This document shows positions 5,906 to 13,602 of a stretch of DNA of 17,402 nucleotides, in pieces; positions within the stretch are counted from its first letter, which is position 1; every line of letters starts with the position of its first letter. The translations under genes and the position numbers were made by a program. The stretch lies in contig JAAZCS010000216.1 of NCBI GenBank assembly GCA_012513125.1, positions 1 through 17,402 on the forward strand, given 5' to 3'. The notes beneath the pieces are model-generated. The model worked only from the letters and a program-made list of their open reading frames with translations. It was not told the DNA's origin and made no database searches. The stretch comes from Treponema sp. Lineage in GTDB: Bacteria; Spirochaetota; Spirochaetia; Treponematales; Treponemataceae.

Positions 5906-7989
5906 TGAAAAATTACAATCCTCAAATTAACATATGGCAAGATTCAATATTATCTTTACCCGACAAAGAATTCTTCAACTTAATCAAACTTTATTTAGGC
6001 GAAATAAAAACTCCATATAACAAACAGCGCCTCATCGAACAACTAGCTGGATTTATTAAAAATGAAAATAATATTTCTGTGATTCTCTCTTTTCTTGATT
6101 CTTTTGACTTGGAAATTCTTTGTGTAATTTCATTAATCGAAAAAGCAGATAAAAATAAGCTCTTTGATTTTTTTAAAGATAAATATTCATATTCTTCTTT
6201 GTACACAAAATTAATGAATCTTCAAGAACGGCTGATTATTTTTCAAACGAACTTACCATTAAACAATCAACCAATTTTCAAAATAAACCCACTTATGCAA
6301 AGCAACATAGAACCATATATTAATTTATCCAGAATTATTCCGTTAGAAATAATCGAAAAAGCCTCAACAGAAGACAATTTCCTTATTACACCGACATTTA
6401 TAGCGTCATTCATTTCATACATTCAAATCAAGGGATGTTCGGGCAAAGCTGATGGAAACTTAAAAAAATCGGAAAAAGCTTTTCTTGAAGAAATCTTTAA
6501 TGATAAAGCAGATTGTATTCAACTTTTATTATCAGCGTTTATCAATCTTTCAATAATTTTTGAAGGGCCAAAGAAATTTGAAATTAATAAGCAAAAACTA
6601 AAAGCTTTTTCTAATTTAACTTTTGAACAACAATATTCGCTCATTTGCATATCAAGTAACATTCGATGGGGAAAAGAATCTCTTCAAAAACAATCACAAT
6701 TCTTTCTAGATTTTTTATACTCAATTCCTCAAACTGGATTAACAAAAAACAGTTTATTCAGATTGGCTTTCATCATCAAAAATCTGAACTCCACTGACTC
6801 TTCTGATAATCAAAGTCGTTTTTCAAGAATTTTACAGGCAGCAAAGAAAGATGAGAATTCGTCTGCAAATGACAATTCAAGCATAATCGACTTGGCAATA
6901 GATTCGGCTATTAAATTTGGTCTGCTTCAAGAATATGGAACAAATTCAGAAGGAAATGAAATTTACATTAGAAATAAATCTATTGACGATGCAGTTATCA
7001 ATACTGAAAAAAGCGATTCTCCAAAAGTACTAAATATTAATTCAACATATTCAGTTTCAATAATGCCAGGATTATCCCTCAATCAACTTCTTCCGCTCAT
7101 GTCATTTTTATCAATAAAAAAGAGTGGTCTTGTATCAGAATTTGAAATTACACGACAATCAGTTTCAGTTGCTTTCAATGATGATTACACTCCAGAAGAA
7201 CTTTTCTCTGAACTACAAAAATACACATATTATGAATTACCTCAAAATTTATTGATGAATGTAACAGAATGGTACAATTCATATTCATCAGCCGTTATCT
7301 ACAAAGGTTTTGTCCTAAAAGTAAAAGAAGAAAATATTACATTTGTTGAAAAAAATCCAAATATTCAAAAATATATTCAAAATAAACTAGGGAATGGAGT
7401 CTATTTATTAAATATTCCAATAGATGAAAATATTTCGCCATTTTTACGTTCTTGTGGCTTGGATTTTATGGGTAATGTCAAAACTCCAGAAATCATTGCA
7501 GACTCAATTCCGTTCCCAACCATAAAACGAAGAAACAGTATTAATCTCGCATTTGATAAAACAGACAAAGATATTGCGATAGAAACAAAAAAAGGAATTG
7601 GAATCTTACAAGAGTTAAAATCAAAACTAGAATTATCTGATTTTACTGAGAACCAAAAAGAAAGTTTATCAATTCGTTTACGAAACAAACTTATTTTATC
7701 TGAGAAACAGCTTTTAACTTCTTCAATTCGCTCAGAAATCCAAGAAGCGGAAGGAATGGATTACAATGGCAAAATTCACCTTCTAGAAACGGCCATCAAA
7801 GAAGATACAATTGTCGAAATTCATCTCCCATATTTTAATACAAACGACGCTGTAACATTTATAGGAAAACCACTTCAAGTAAATAAACAAACAGGTGATG
7901 CCATTCTCACTTTACGCGTAGAACCTACAGAAGAAGTTGAATCAATTAAAATACGGATGATAAATCACCTTAAACTGTTAAAATACTAA
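5905..7989 (+). CDS. Large XPB-associated protein with an XPB N-terminal-type domain
   Basis: A 694-residue soluble protein with no signal peptide and no helicase or nuclease motif that I can see. Residues about 380-525 resemble the XPB/Ssl2 N-terminal domain (the 'Helicase_C_3' or helicase-associated family). LQKYTYYELPQ at 437-447 matches LQKYSRYDVPQ at residues 71-81 of the helicase encoded just before it. Residues 620-694 look like a small beta-barrel with some WYL-like character, an inference only. The N-terminal 370 residues are mostly helical and unassigned. GGAG at 5896-5899, inside the helicase gene, serves the ATG at 5905 with 5-base spacing, and the TAATG overlap implies coupled translation. 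The likely role is as the helicase's obligate partner or DNA-loading factor; biochemical function unknown. Confidence 0.8.
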   Translation: MKNYNPQINIWQDSILSLPDKEFFNLIKLYLGEIKTPYNKQRLIEQLAGFIKNENNISVILSFLDSFDLEILCVISLIEKADKNKLFDFFKDKYSYSSLYTKLMNLQERLIIFQTNLPLNNQPIFKINPLMQSNIEPYINLSRIIPLEIIEKASTEDNFLITPTFIASFISYIQIKGCSGKADGNLKKSEKAFLEEIFNDKADCIQLLLSAFINLSIIFEGPKKFEINKQKLKAFSNLTFEQQYSLICISSNIRWGKESLQKQSQFFLDFLYSIPQTGLTKNSLFRLAFIIKNLNSTDSSDNQSRFSRILQAAKKDENSSANDNSSIIDLAIDSAIKFGLLQEYGTNSEGNEIYIRNKSIDDAVINTEKSDSPKVLNINSTYSVSIMPGLSLNQLLPLMSFLSIKKSGLVSEFEITRQSVSVAFNDDYTPEELFSELQKYTYYELPQNLLMNVTEWYNSYSSAVIYKGFVLKVKEENITFVEKNPNIQKYIQNKLGNGVYLLNIPIDENISPFLRSCGLDFMGNVKTPEIIADSIPFPTIKRRNSINLAFDKTDKDIAIETKKGIGILQELKSKLELSDFTENQKESLSIRLRNKLILSEKQLLTSSIRSEIQEAEGMDYNGKIHLLETAIKEDTIVEIHLPYFNTNDAVTFIGKPLQVNKQTGDAILTLRVEPTEEVESIKIRMINHLKLLKY

Positions 7990-8675
7990 ACTTTTATGTT
8001 CAATAAATCTTTTACAACTTCGGACGCAATTAAAAACCCTGCTGCTCCAGGAACAAATGACAAACTTCCAGGAAATTCTTTTGTGACAATGGCCGGTTTT
8101 TCTTCACTATAAACAACTTTTACATTTTTTATATTACGATTTTTTAGTTCCTTTCGTAAAACACGAGCTAAAGGGCAAACAGAAGTTTTTGAAATATCTG
8201 CGATTTTGAAACCCATTGGATTTAGCTTATTCACAGTTCCCATACAAGAAATTACAGGTACATTATTTTTTTTTGCTTTTTCGATTATACAAATTTTTGC
8301 TGTTACAGTATCAACTGCATCTACAACATAATCAAACAAAGAATAATCAATATCAGATTCATTCTCTGGAAGAAAAAAACACTTTTTTGTAGTTATTTCC
8401 ATATTCGGATTAATGTCAAACAGACGTTCTTTCATGACATCCACTTTATATTTGTTTATTGTAGAATGAAGAGCGATTATTTGACGGTTTATGTTGCTTT
8501 CAGAAACCACATCATTATCAACTAAAGTGAGTTTTCCAATTCCAGAACGGGCCAAAGCTTCAGCAACAAAGCCTCCAACTCCACCAATTCCAAAAACTAT
8601 AACTTTTTTGGAAGATAAAATATCAATTGCACTTTCACCGAGAACAAGCGATGTTCTTAAAAATTGTTCGTTCAT
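7986..8675 (-). CDS. tcdA: tRNA threonylcarbamoyladenosine dehydratase (TcdA/CsdL), ThiF/E1-like
   Basis: A 229-residue member of the E1/ThiF/MoeB superfamily, which uses ATP to cyclise N6-threonylcarbamoyladenosine at tRNA position 37 to ct6A. The nucleotide loop GIGGVGG is at 29-35, an acidic residue after the next strand at D53 (LVDND), and the NRQ triplet that contacts ATP at 64-66. The region VVDAVDTVTAK (117-127) and the C-terminal FVPGAAG (207-213) are typical of the TcdA branch rather than MoeB or ThiF, which carry extra cysteine motifs. Somewhat shorter than the E. coli protein. It follows the protease gene with a one-base gap and has no Shine-Dalgarno sequence, so it is probably translated by coupling. 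Its 3' end overlaps the convergent helicase-partner gene by 4 bases. Confidence 0.9.
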   Translation of the reverse strand: MNEQFLRTSLVLGESAIDILSSKKVIVFGIGGVGGFVAEALARSGIGKLTLVDNDVVSESNINRQIIALHSTINKYKVDVMKERLFDINPNMEITTKKCFFLPENESDIDYSLFDYVVDAVDTVTAKICIIEKAKKNNVPVISCMGTVNKLNPMGFKIADISKTSVCPLARVLRKELKNRNIKNVKVVYSEEKPAIVTKEFPGSLSFVPGAAGFLIASEVVKDLLNIKV

Positions 8676-8676
8676 T

Positions 8677-9918
8677 TTATGAAAGTATAACAGAAAGCGT
8701 TACATACTTTCTGTTTCGATAAACAGTAACTTTAATTGTATCACCGCTTTTTTTGCTTTCTAACGCTGAATAATAATCCGCTAAAGTTTCTATATTTATA
8801 TTATCAATTTGAGTAATTACATCGCCACCCAAATAAATCACACTGGATTTGCTTCCATAATAAGCTGCTTGAGTTCCACCCTTTATTCCAGCTTTTTCTG
8901 CATTTCCTCCAGACGGAACACTTGATACTAACAATCCTGTTGAAATAGACAAATCTGCATACTGTGCAATACGAGAATTCAACTGAACAAGTGACACTTC
9001 CATTCTGCCTCGTTTTACCTCTCCATACTTTAACAAATCTGCTACAACTCTTGTTGCAGTCTCAGAGGGAACAGCAAAACCAACGCCAGAAGAACTTCCA
9101 GACGAAGACATAATCATCGTGTTAATTCCAATCATTCGTCCTTGAGTGTCCAACAAAGGGCCACCTGAATTTCCAGGATTAATCGCGGTATCAGTTTGAA
9201 TCATATCCCTAATAATACGTTTATTGGAATTTTGAATAGGACGTCCGAGCCCAGAAACTATACCAACAGTCATAGTTCTTTCCATACCAAAAGGATTTCC
9301 TATAGCAATAACTTTTTGCCCAACTTTTAGATTTTTTGAATCACCAAACGAAATTGTTTTTAATATAACATCAGACGGAGGATTAAATTTTAATACTGCC
9401 AAATCACTATCTAAATCAGAACCTACAACTTCAGCTTTATATTGACTTCCATCATGAAGCGAAACATATATCTCGGTTGCATTCTGAATTACATGAACAT
9501 TTGTTAAGACATATCCACGCTTATCAATAATTGAACCACTCCCACTTCCTCCATCTTGAACAGAAGGCTCTAAAAACCAATCGTACGACATAACTTTTGT
9601 GTTAATATTTACAACAGCTTCATTGCATTTGTCATAAACACTTATATTTTGAACTTCATCTTGTGAATATAAGTTATTTGATACAGAAACAGCATTTACG
9701 CTATTTTCAATAACATTTTCACTTATTTCCAATTGAGGAACATCTTTCGCTATCACTTCAACCTGGTCGTCACTATTCACTTTATCTGTAGATGATACCG
9801 CTCCATTTGAAGAAGAGTTTTGTCCTAATTTGTAAAACACTACACCCGAAACAACAATAATTAAAATTGAAAAAACAATTATTGATTTAATAAGCTGACT
9901 TTTTGTATATAATCTCAT
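8677..9918 (-). CDS. htrA: HtrA/DegP-type serine protease, membrane anchored, one PDZ domain
   Basis: A 413-residue periplasmic quality-control protease. A single membrane segment (about 12-30) with a basic N-terminus anchors it. A Ser/Asp-rich linker runs to about 90, the trypsin-like domain covers about 95-295, and one PDZ domain about 305-413. The triad is H142 (TNVHV), D172 (SDLAVLKF) and S251 in NPGNSGGP, so it should be active. Anchor plus one PDZ resembles DegS-like proteases, which in some bacteria cut anti-sigma factors; whether it acts on the anti-sigma factor encoded at 15303-15989 is only a speculation. It lies 17 bases after the PEGA-protein gene and one base before tcdA on the same strand. 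No convincing ribosome binding site precedes ATG 9918. Confidence 0.93.
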   Translation of the reverse strand: MRLYTKSQLIKSIIVFSILIIVVSGVVFYKLGQNSSSNGAVSSTDKVNSDDQVEVIAKDVPQLEISENVIENSVNAVSVSNNLYSQDEVQNISVYDKCNEAVVNINTKVMSYDWFLEPSVQDGGSGSGSIIDKRGYVLTNVHVIQNATEIYVSLHDGSQYKAEVVGSDLDSDLAVLKFNPPSDVILKTISFGDSKNLKVGQKVIAIGNPFGMERTMTVGIVSGLGRPIQNSNKRIIRDMIQTDTAINPGNSGGPLLDTQGRMIGINTMIMSSSGSSSGVGFAVPSETATRVVADLLKYGEVKRGRMEVSLVQLNSRIAQYADLSISTGLLVSSVPSGGNAEKAGIKGGTQAAYYGSKSSVIYLGGDVITQIDNINIETLADYYSALESKKSGDTIKVTVYRNRKYVTLSVILS

Positions 9919-9935
9919 AAAATTAATCTAATAAA

Positions 9936-11525
9936 TCAAAAGAAATATGACAAGGATATTTTGGAAGAAAAATATGTTATATTATTCACAAAGATTTGAG
10001 TATTGCACTGAACAGAAAAAATTAGATTTGTAGGAAAAGGCATAAAATTTACTTCCACTCCAACGTCAAAAGCTCTAAAAAAATATGTATTATTTTCCAC
10101 AAAAAAAGAATTATCCACATTAAATGCAGAATTTATAGCACCCCAAATTCCAAAGTTGAGTTCTTTTATTGGTTTTAAAATAAATGAAAGCCCATTTTTT
10201 AAGACTCTATTATCAATTAAAAGATTTCCATCTGAAGCCCCAACTAAATACTCACTAGAACATCCAAAAAAAGCTTTTTCTAAATCGAAACCACAAATCA
10301 GTCCTATTCCTAATCCAGACCCATTATCAATTCCAGTTCTGAAGAAACTTTTGTAGTTTGAAAACCCATAACGAGCCAATACACCATAACAGAAATATCC
10401 GTCATCCAATATTTTAAGGTCATCAAACGCTCTTATGCTCAAATTGGCGGCAAACAATGAATTATATAAATAATTTCTACTCGATTTTCCGCCAATTGTT
10501 ATTTCAAAATGATTTAAAAATGAAAATTGCATATCTAAATCACTACTAATTCTATTATAAGAAAATCCGTTCATAAAATAATAGACTTCTGGCTCAAAAG
10601 AAAAACTCATTTTCATTTCATTTGTTGATAAATGCATAACAACAGGAAGTTTTCCGATTCCACTCCCAGATTTTGTAATTGAAGTCAAATTATACCGAAC
10701 AGATTTATCAATTCTCACGTTTTCTGCAAAATTATAGTTTTTACTTTTTAATTCAACTCTATATTGTCCATCTGGTAATTCATTTCCGTCATAATCTAAT
10801 CCATCCCAATAAAAACATTGATACCAAGTGTTAAAACTTGAATATTTCACATAATTAACAAGATTTTCGTCTTTATCATAAATATTAATTTCTGCCGAGG
10901 AATCTGCCGTTACATAAAAAGATACTTTACATTTTCCAAAATCACTTTTGTATTCAGGATTAAAAATCTTTCTAGAAACAGAAAAGTCACTAATATGAAA
11001 ATCACATAATTTATAAATAACATTTACATTTTTTATTTCGTCAGGATTTATCATTACTTTTTCAAAAAAATCCTCATACCCAAACTTTTTTACAAGAATT
11101 TCATGATACCCAATGATTATTTTACTTCGGTTTAAATATATTCTGTTTCCATCAACATAAATCTCTGAACCCGCATCAATATTATCAACGAAAAGTTCGC
11201 CTTTTAATGGAATTAATTCAAAATCATACTCCAATAAAAAACCATTTCTTACAAGAATAGAGCAACTAATTGTTTCATAATTTTTTTTCCTTATCTCTAA
11301 ATTATAAACACCAGAAATTAAATCAATTATTTTTAATGAAGAATATCCTTGAAAATTTCCATTTAAATAGATTTCAGCGTCATTTATCGACGTTTTTATT
11401 ACTATTTCAGTTTTTTCTTTATCAATAAAATCTTTTTTTGTAGCATCGACTTCTGAATAACGTTCATAACAAAACAAATTAAAGGCGAGGAATAAATTGA
11501 TTAATACAAGAAACCCTTTCTTCAT
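9936..11525 (-). CDS. Secreted PEGA-repeat protein with FlgD-like and outer-membrane-like C-terminal regions
   Basis: A 529-residue exported protein of unknown function. Residues 1-19 form a hydrophobic signal peptide; the cysteine at 19 lacks a good lipobox. Two PEGA-type repeats lie at about 40-103 and 107-172 (GVYNLEIRKKNYE and GYHEILVKKFGYE are matching G-x-H/Y..ei.kkgYe motifs). Residues about 175-280 resemble the FlgD Ig-like fold, with WDGLDYDGNELPDGQYRVEL as its typical turn. Residues about 285-529 alternate polar and aromatic residues and end in SLSYFF, as outer-membrane beta-barrel proteins do. PEGA repeats are usually surface or wall-associated. The gene sits between radC and the protease, 17 bases from each. 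ATG 11525 has no Shine-Dalgarno sequence. The barrel call is inferred from pattern only. Confidence 0.78.
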   Translation of the reverse strand: MKKGFLVLINLFLAFNLFCYERYSEVDATKKDFIDKEKTEIVIKTSINDAEIYLNGNFQGYSSLKIIDLISGVYNLEIRKKNYETISCSILVRNGFLLEYDFELIPLKGELFVDNIDAGSEIYVDGNRIYLNRSKIIIGYHEILVKKFGYEDFFEKVMINPDEIKNVNVIYKLCDFHISDFSVSRKIFNPEYKSDFGKCKVSFYVTADSSAEINIYDKDENLVNYVKYSSFNTWYQCFYWDGLDYDGNELPDGQYRVELKSKNYNFAENVRIDKSVRYNLTSITKSGSGIGKLPVVMHLSTNEMKMSFSFEPEVYYFMNGFSYNRISSDLDMQFSFLNHFEITIGGKSSRNYLYNSLFAANLSIRAFDDLKILDDGYFCYGVLARYGFSNYKSFFRTGIDNGSGLGIGLICGFDLEKAFFGCSSEYLVGASDGNLLIDNRVLKNGLSFILKPIKELNFGIWGAINSAFNVDNSFFVENNTYFFRAFDVGVEVNFMPFPTNLIFSVQCNTQIFVNNITYFSSKISLSYFF

Positions 11526-11531
11526 GTTGCT

Positions 11532-11560
11532 ATTTTATCTTATTAATCTACTGTAAACAA
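11532..11560 (-). promoter_or_regulatory. Candidate promoter giving a leaderless mRNA for the PEGA gene
   Basis: On the minus strand TTGTTT (11560-11555) and TAAAAT (11537-11532) are 17 bases apart. Six bases separate the -10 from ATG 11525, which would place +1 on the A of the start codon. The -35 half is weak and it lies in the end of radC, so this is a candidate only. The lack of a Shine-Dalgarno sequence agrees with it. Confidence 0.35.
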
Positions 11561-12199
11561 TAGATTGTGTTCCAAGAAGCTGAAATAACTTTTTACATCA
11601 ATAATTATGTGATCCAAAATTGGAATTCCAATTATTTTTGACGCTTCAAGCAAATTTCTTGTCGTTTTTATATCATCATCAGATGGGGCACAATTTCCTG
11701 ATGGATGATTGTGACAAAGAATCATTGCAGAAGCATTTTCTTTTATTGCTTCATAAAATATTTCTCGCGGATGAATAATTGTATTATTTATAGTTCCAAC
11801 AGAAATAACATGTATTTGAATTATTTCATGGCTACCATTCAATGTTACCAAAATAAACCTTTCTTTTGGATACATTGCATAATGACGTATAAAAGGAATT
11901 ATGTCGTTTGGAGTTTTTATCAACGCTTTCAGATGTACACTTCGTCTTTTTCCCAATTCAAGGGCGGCCGCAATGGACAAAGCTTTACTTTCCCCTATTC
12001 CTTTTATCTTTTGCAAATTCTCAATTACATTTGTTTCATTTGAATCATCCAGAGTTTCAACCACTTTTTCTGACAATAAATCTATTGGCAAATCCTGAGA
12101 ACCACTTCCAAGAATTAACATTATTAACTCTTCATCAAAAGGATAACTTATCCCTTTCCTCAATGTACTTTCACGTATATTAATCCTAGTCTTTTTCAT
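11543..12199 (-). CDS. radC: RadC family protein (JAB/MPN fold)
   Basis: A 218-residue protein. Residues about 20-85 hold a helix-hairpin-helix-like region (LQKIKGIGESKAL, 62-74), the DNA-contact part of the family. The MPN/JAB metal motif follows: H163-N-H165-P-S-G with the third ligand at D176, and an upstream acidic position near E148-E154. The zinc site therefore looks complete. RadC proteins are common in bacteria, and a direct role in repair has not held up for all members. ATG 12199 (MKKTRIN) is preferred. An in-frame GTG at 12223 would add eight hydrophobic residues unlike the family. No Shine-Dalgarno sequence precedes either. First gene of a minus-strand unit radC, PEGA protein, protease, tcdA; divergent from the glucosaminidase gene. 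Confidence 0.92.
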   Translation of the reverse strand: MKKTRINIRESTLRKGISYPFDEELIMLILGSGSQDLPIDLLSEKVVETLDDSNETNVIENLQKIKGIGESKALSIAAALELGKRRSVHLKALIKTPNDIIPFIRHYAMYPKERFILVTLNGSHEIIQIHVISVGTINNTIIHPREIFYEAIKENASAMILCHNHPSGNCAPSDDDIKTTRNLLEASKIIGIPILDHIIIDVKSYFSFLEHNLLFTVD

Positions 12200-12228
12200 G
12201 TATAATAATATTTTCAAAAACACATCAA
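12200..12228 (-). promoter_or_regulatory. Possible radC promoter elements
   Basis: TTGATG at 12228-12223 and TTATAC at 12205-12200 on the minus strand are 17 bases apart, but this pair would start transcription inside the gene. A TATTAT at 12210-12205 is 5 bases from the ATG and would fit a start at the initiation codon, though without a good -35. The elements are ambiguous and are recorded because the gene has no ribosome binding site. Confidence 0.2.
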
Positions 12229-12269
12229 ATCACTACAATTTTTTTTGTTTTTTTTGTAAAATTATTTTT

Positions 12270-12277
12270 AAGGTGAT
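12270..12277 (+). promoter_or_regulatory. Strong ribosome binding site for a TTG start
   Basis: AAGGTGAT, an 8-base match to the 16S rRNA tail, lies 3 bases before TTG 12281 (5 bases from its GGTG core). It supports TTG as the real start of the glucosaminidase gene. Confidence 0.75.
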
Positions 12278-12280
12278 ATT

Positions 12281-12865
12281 TTGCATAGACATCGTTATCT
12301 TTTTATTCTTTTTATTCTTTCAATCTGTTTTTTTTCTTGTAAAACACTCAAAATAAAAGATTTTTCCATTTCAAGAAATATTTTTGACAAAGGTGTTTGC
12401 AATGAATCAACATTAGTTGCCTTTTTTTTGCAACAGAATCCTACTTTCCCAAAACAACAGATTACTGAAATTGCAAAATTATATATAAAGGAAAGCAACT
12501 ATGAAGGAATCAATTCCGATATCGCATTCGCACAAATGTGCCTTGAAACAGGGTATTTAACTTTTGGAAATCTTGTTACACCACAAATGAACAACTTCTG
12601 CGGACTTGGAGCTATTGATAAAGACCACCCCGGAGAATCTTTTGAATCAGTTCAAATGGGAATTCGTGCTCATATTCAACATTTACACGCCTATTCTACA
12701 CCTGAAGACATTTTAATAAAAAACGAATTGATTGATAACCGCTATAAATGGGTAAAACCAAGAGGAAAAGCTCAAACTATTTTTGAATTAACAAAAACAT
12801 GGGCAATGGATAGCGAATACGGAAATAAAATTGATAGAATATTAAATCAAATGGAATTCAAATAA
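12281..12865 (+). CDS. Glucosaminidase-domain lipoprotein (peptidoglycan hydrolase)
   Basis: A 194-residue protein that would cleave peptidoglycan glycan strands. Basic residues and a hydrophobic stretch (6-17) lead to FFSC with cysteine at 20, a relaxed lipobox acceptable for spirochaetes, so it is probably lipid-anchored. The glucosaminidase domain spans about 60-190: FAQMCLETGYL (83-93) contains the expected catalytic glutamate at 89, followed by NNFCGLGA (104-111), the family's second motif, and ESVQMGIRAHIQHL (122-135). It starts with TTG at 12281, backed by a strong AAGGTGAT site. The gene stands alone between divergent radC and convergent UMP kinase. A TAAAAT at 12257-12262 could be its -10 element, but the -35 is poor. 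Substrate bond is assigned by family only. Confidence 0.87.
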   Translation: MHRHRYLFILFILSICFFSCKTLKIKDFSISRNIFDKGVCNESTLVAFFLQQNPTFPKQQITEIAKLYIKESNYEGINSDIAFAQMCLETGYLTFGNLVTPQMNNFCGLGAIDKDHPGESFESVQMGIRAHIQHLHAYSTPEDILIKNELIDNRYKWVKPRGKAQTIFELTKTWAMDSEYGNKIDRILNQMEFK

Positions 12866-12880
12866 TCATATTCTATCAAT
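12830..12880. repeat. 13-base perfect inverted repeat at the convergent gene end
   Basis: ATTGATAGAATAT (12830-12842) is repeated in perfect inverse at 12868-12880 with 25 bases between. The left arm lies in the last codons of the glucosaminidase gene and the right arm after its stop, 10 bases before the convergent UMP kinase stop. An RNA copy of either strand could fold into a 13-base-pair stem. No GC-rich stem or T-run makes it a classical terminator; it may protect or define both 3' ends. Confidence 0.45.
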
Positions 12881-12890
12881 CAAATTTTCA

Positions 12891-13586
12891 CTAACCTATT
12901 GTAGTTCCAATATAGTCATCTTCATTTAAAATTGCTTCTATATTTTTTATATTTTTTCCACCAGCACAATTAACTTTCATTCCAAGTTGTTCCGCTTTTT
13001 TTGATGCAATTGGATCAAACGGACAATTCTTTCCAGGAGTCCATTCATCACCAACCATTTTTATAAAATCACACCAAGAAATACTATCTAATGGTTTTGC
13101 ATCAGGATTTTTTCTTGGATCATCTGTGTAAACTTTTTCAATATTTGAAAGATTTACAATTGTTTTTGCATCAAACTTTTCGCCTAAATAAACAGCATCT
13201 GTATCAGTTGAAAAACCAGGTTTCCACCCAGAAGCTACAAGAACCTGTCCATCAAACTTCACATTTTCTGTGGGGTTATAAACTACATCATTTTTGCAAT
13301 AATCCCCAAAACAAGCTTTTAACAATTGAGCATTAATTCTTGTGGCCATAATTCCAATCCAATCGGCAGCTTCATTTTGTGCAACAACTTTTGTACCATT
13401 TGACACTTCTTTGTATGCATTTTGATAAACCCTAGCTGGGGCTCCGCCACCTGCAACTAATATCAATCTTCTGCTCTTATCCTCATCCAACCAATTAATT
13501 GCCATTGTAATAAATTCTCGTAAGAATTCCGTATCCGGTTTTTCTGGAACAATGATTGAACCACCAACTGATAAAATTTTTGTCAT
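12891..13586 (-). CDS. pyrH: UMP kinase of the archaeal/spirochaete type
   Basis: A 231-residue amino-acid-kinase-fold enzyme that phosphorylates UMP to UDP with ATP. The N-terminal SVGGSIIVP (6-14) and VAGGGAPARVYQ (44-55) form the phosphate-binding glycine turns. WKPGFSTDTDAV (121-132) is the UMP/ATP site segment that identifies the archaeal and spirochaete branch rather than the common bacterial PyrH. YTDDPRKNPDAKP (153-165) is the ATP-lobe motif. Length matches that branch. ATG 13586 is preceded by AGAGG with 7-base spacing. It lies 16 bases after the transglutaminase-fold gene and may be the last gene of the cysS-sigma factor unit, a housekeeping enzyme at the end of a regulatory cluster. 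The 3' end faces the glucosaminidase gene. Confidence 0.92.
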   Translation of the reverse strand: MTKILSVGGSIIVPEKPDTEFLREFITMAINWLDEDKSRRLILVAGGGAPARVYQNAYKEVSNGTKVVAQNEAADWIGIMATRINAQLLKACFGDYCKNDVVYNPTENVKFDGQVLVASGWKPGFSTDTDAVYLGEKFDAKTIVNLSNIEKVYTDDPRKNPDAKPLDSISWCDFIKMVGDEWTPGKNCPFDPIASKKAEQLGMKVNCAGGKNIKNIEAILNEDDYIGTTIG

Positions 13587-13602
13587 TTTTAAACCTCTGT
13601 TA

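Noticed and set aside
8698..8712. Shared string GTTACATACTT near 8700 and near 16551 as a regulatory repeat
   Set aside because: Only about ten bases match; one copy is inside the protease coding sequence and the other is just upstream of the sigma gene, so chance is the simpler reading.
11705..12183. Several plus-strand frames opposite radC
   Set aside because: Shadow frames: composition rich in Cys, Phe and Tyr, overlapping one another, with no motifs.
12221..12223. GTG as the start of radC
   Set aside because: It adds eight hydrophobic residues unlike RadC proteins, and no ribosome binding site precedes it.
12240..12256. Long T tracts between radC and the glucosaminidase gene as a terminator
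   Set aside because: The flanking genes diverge, so no transcript is expected to end here, and no hairpin is visible.
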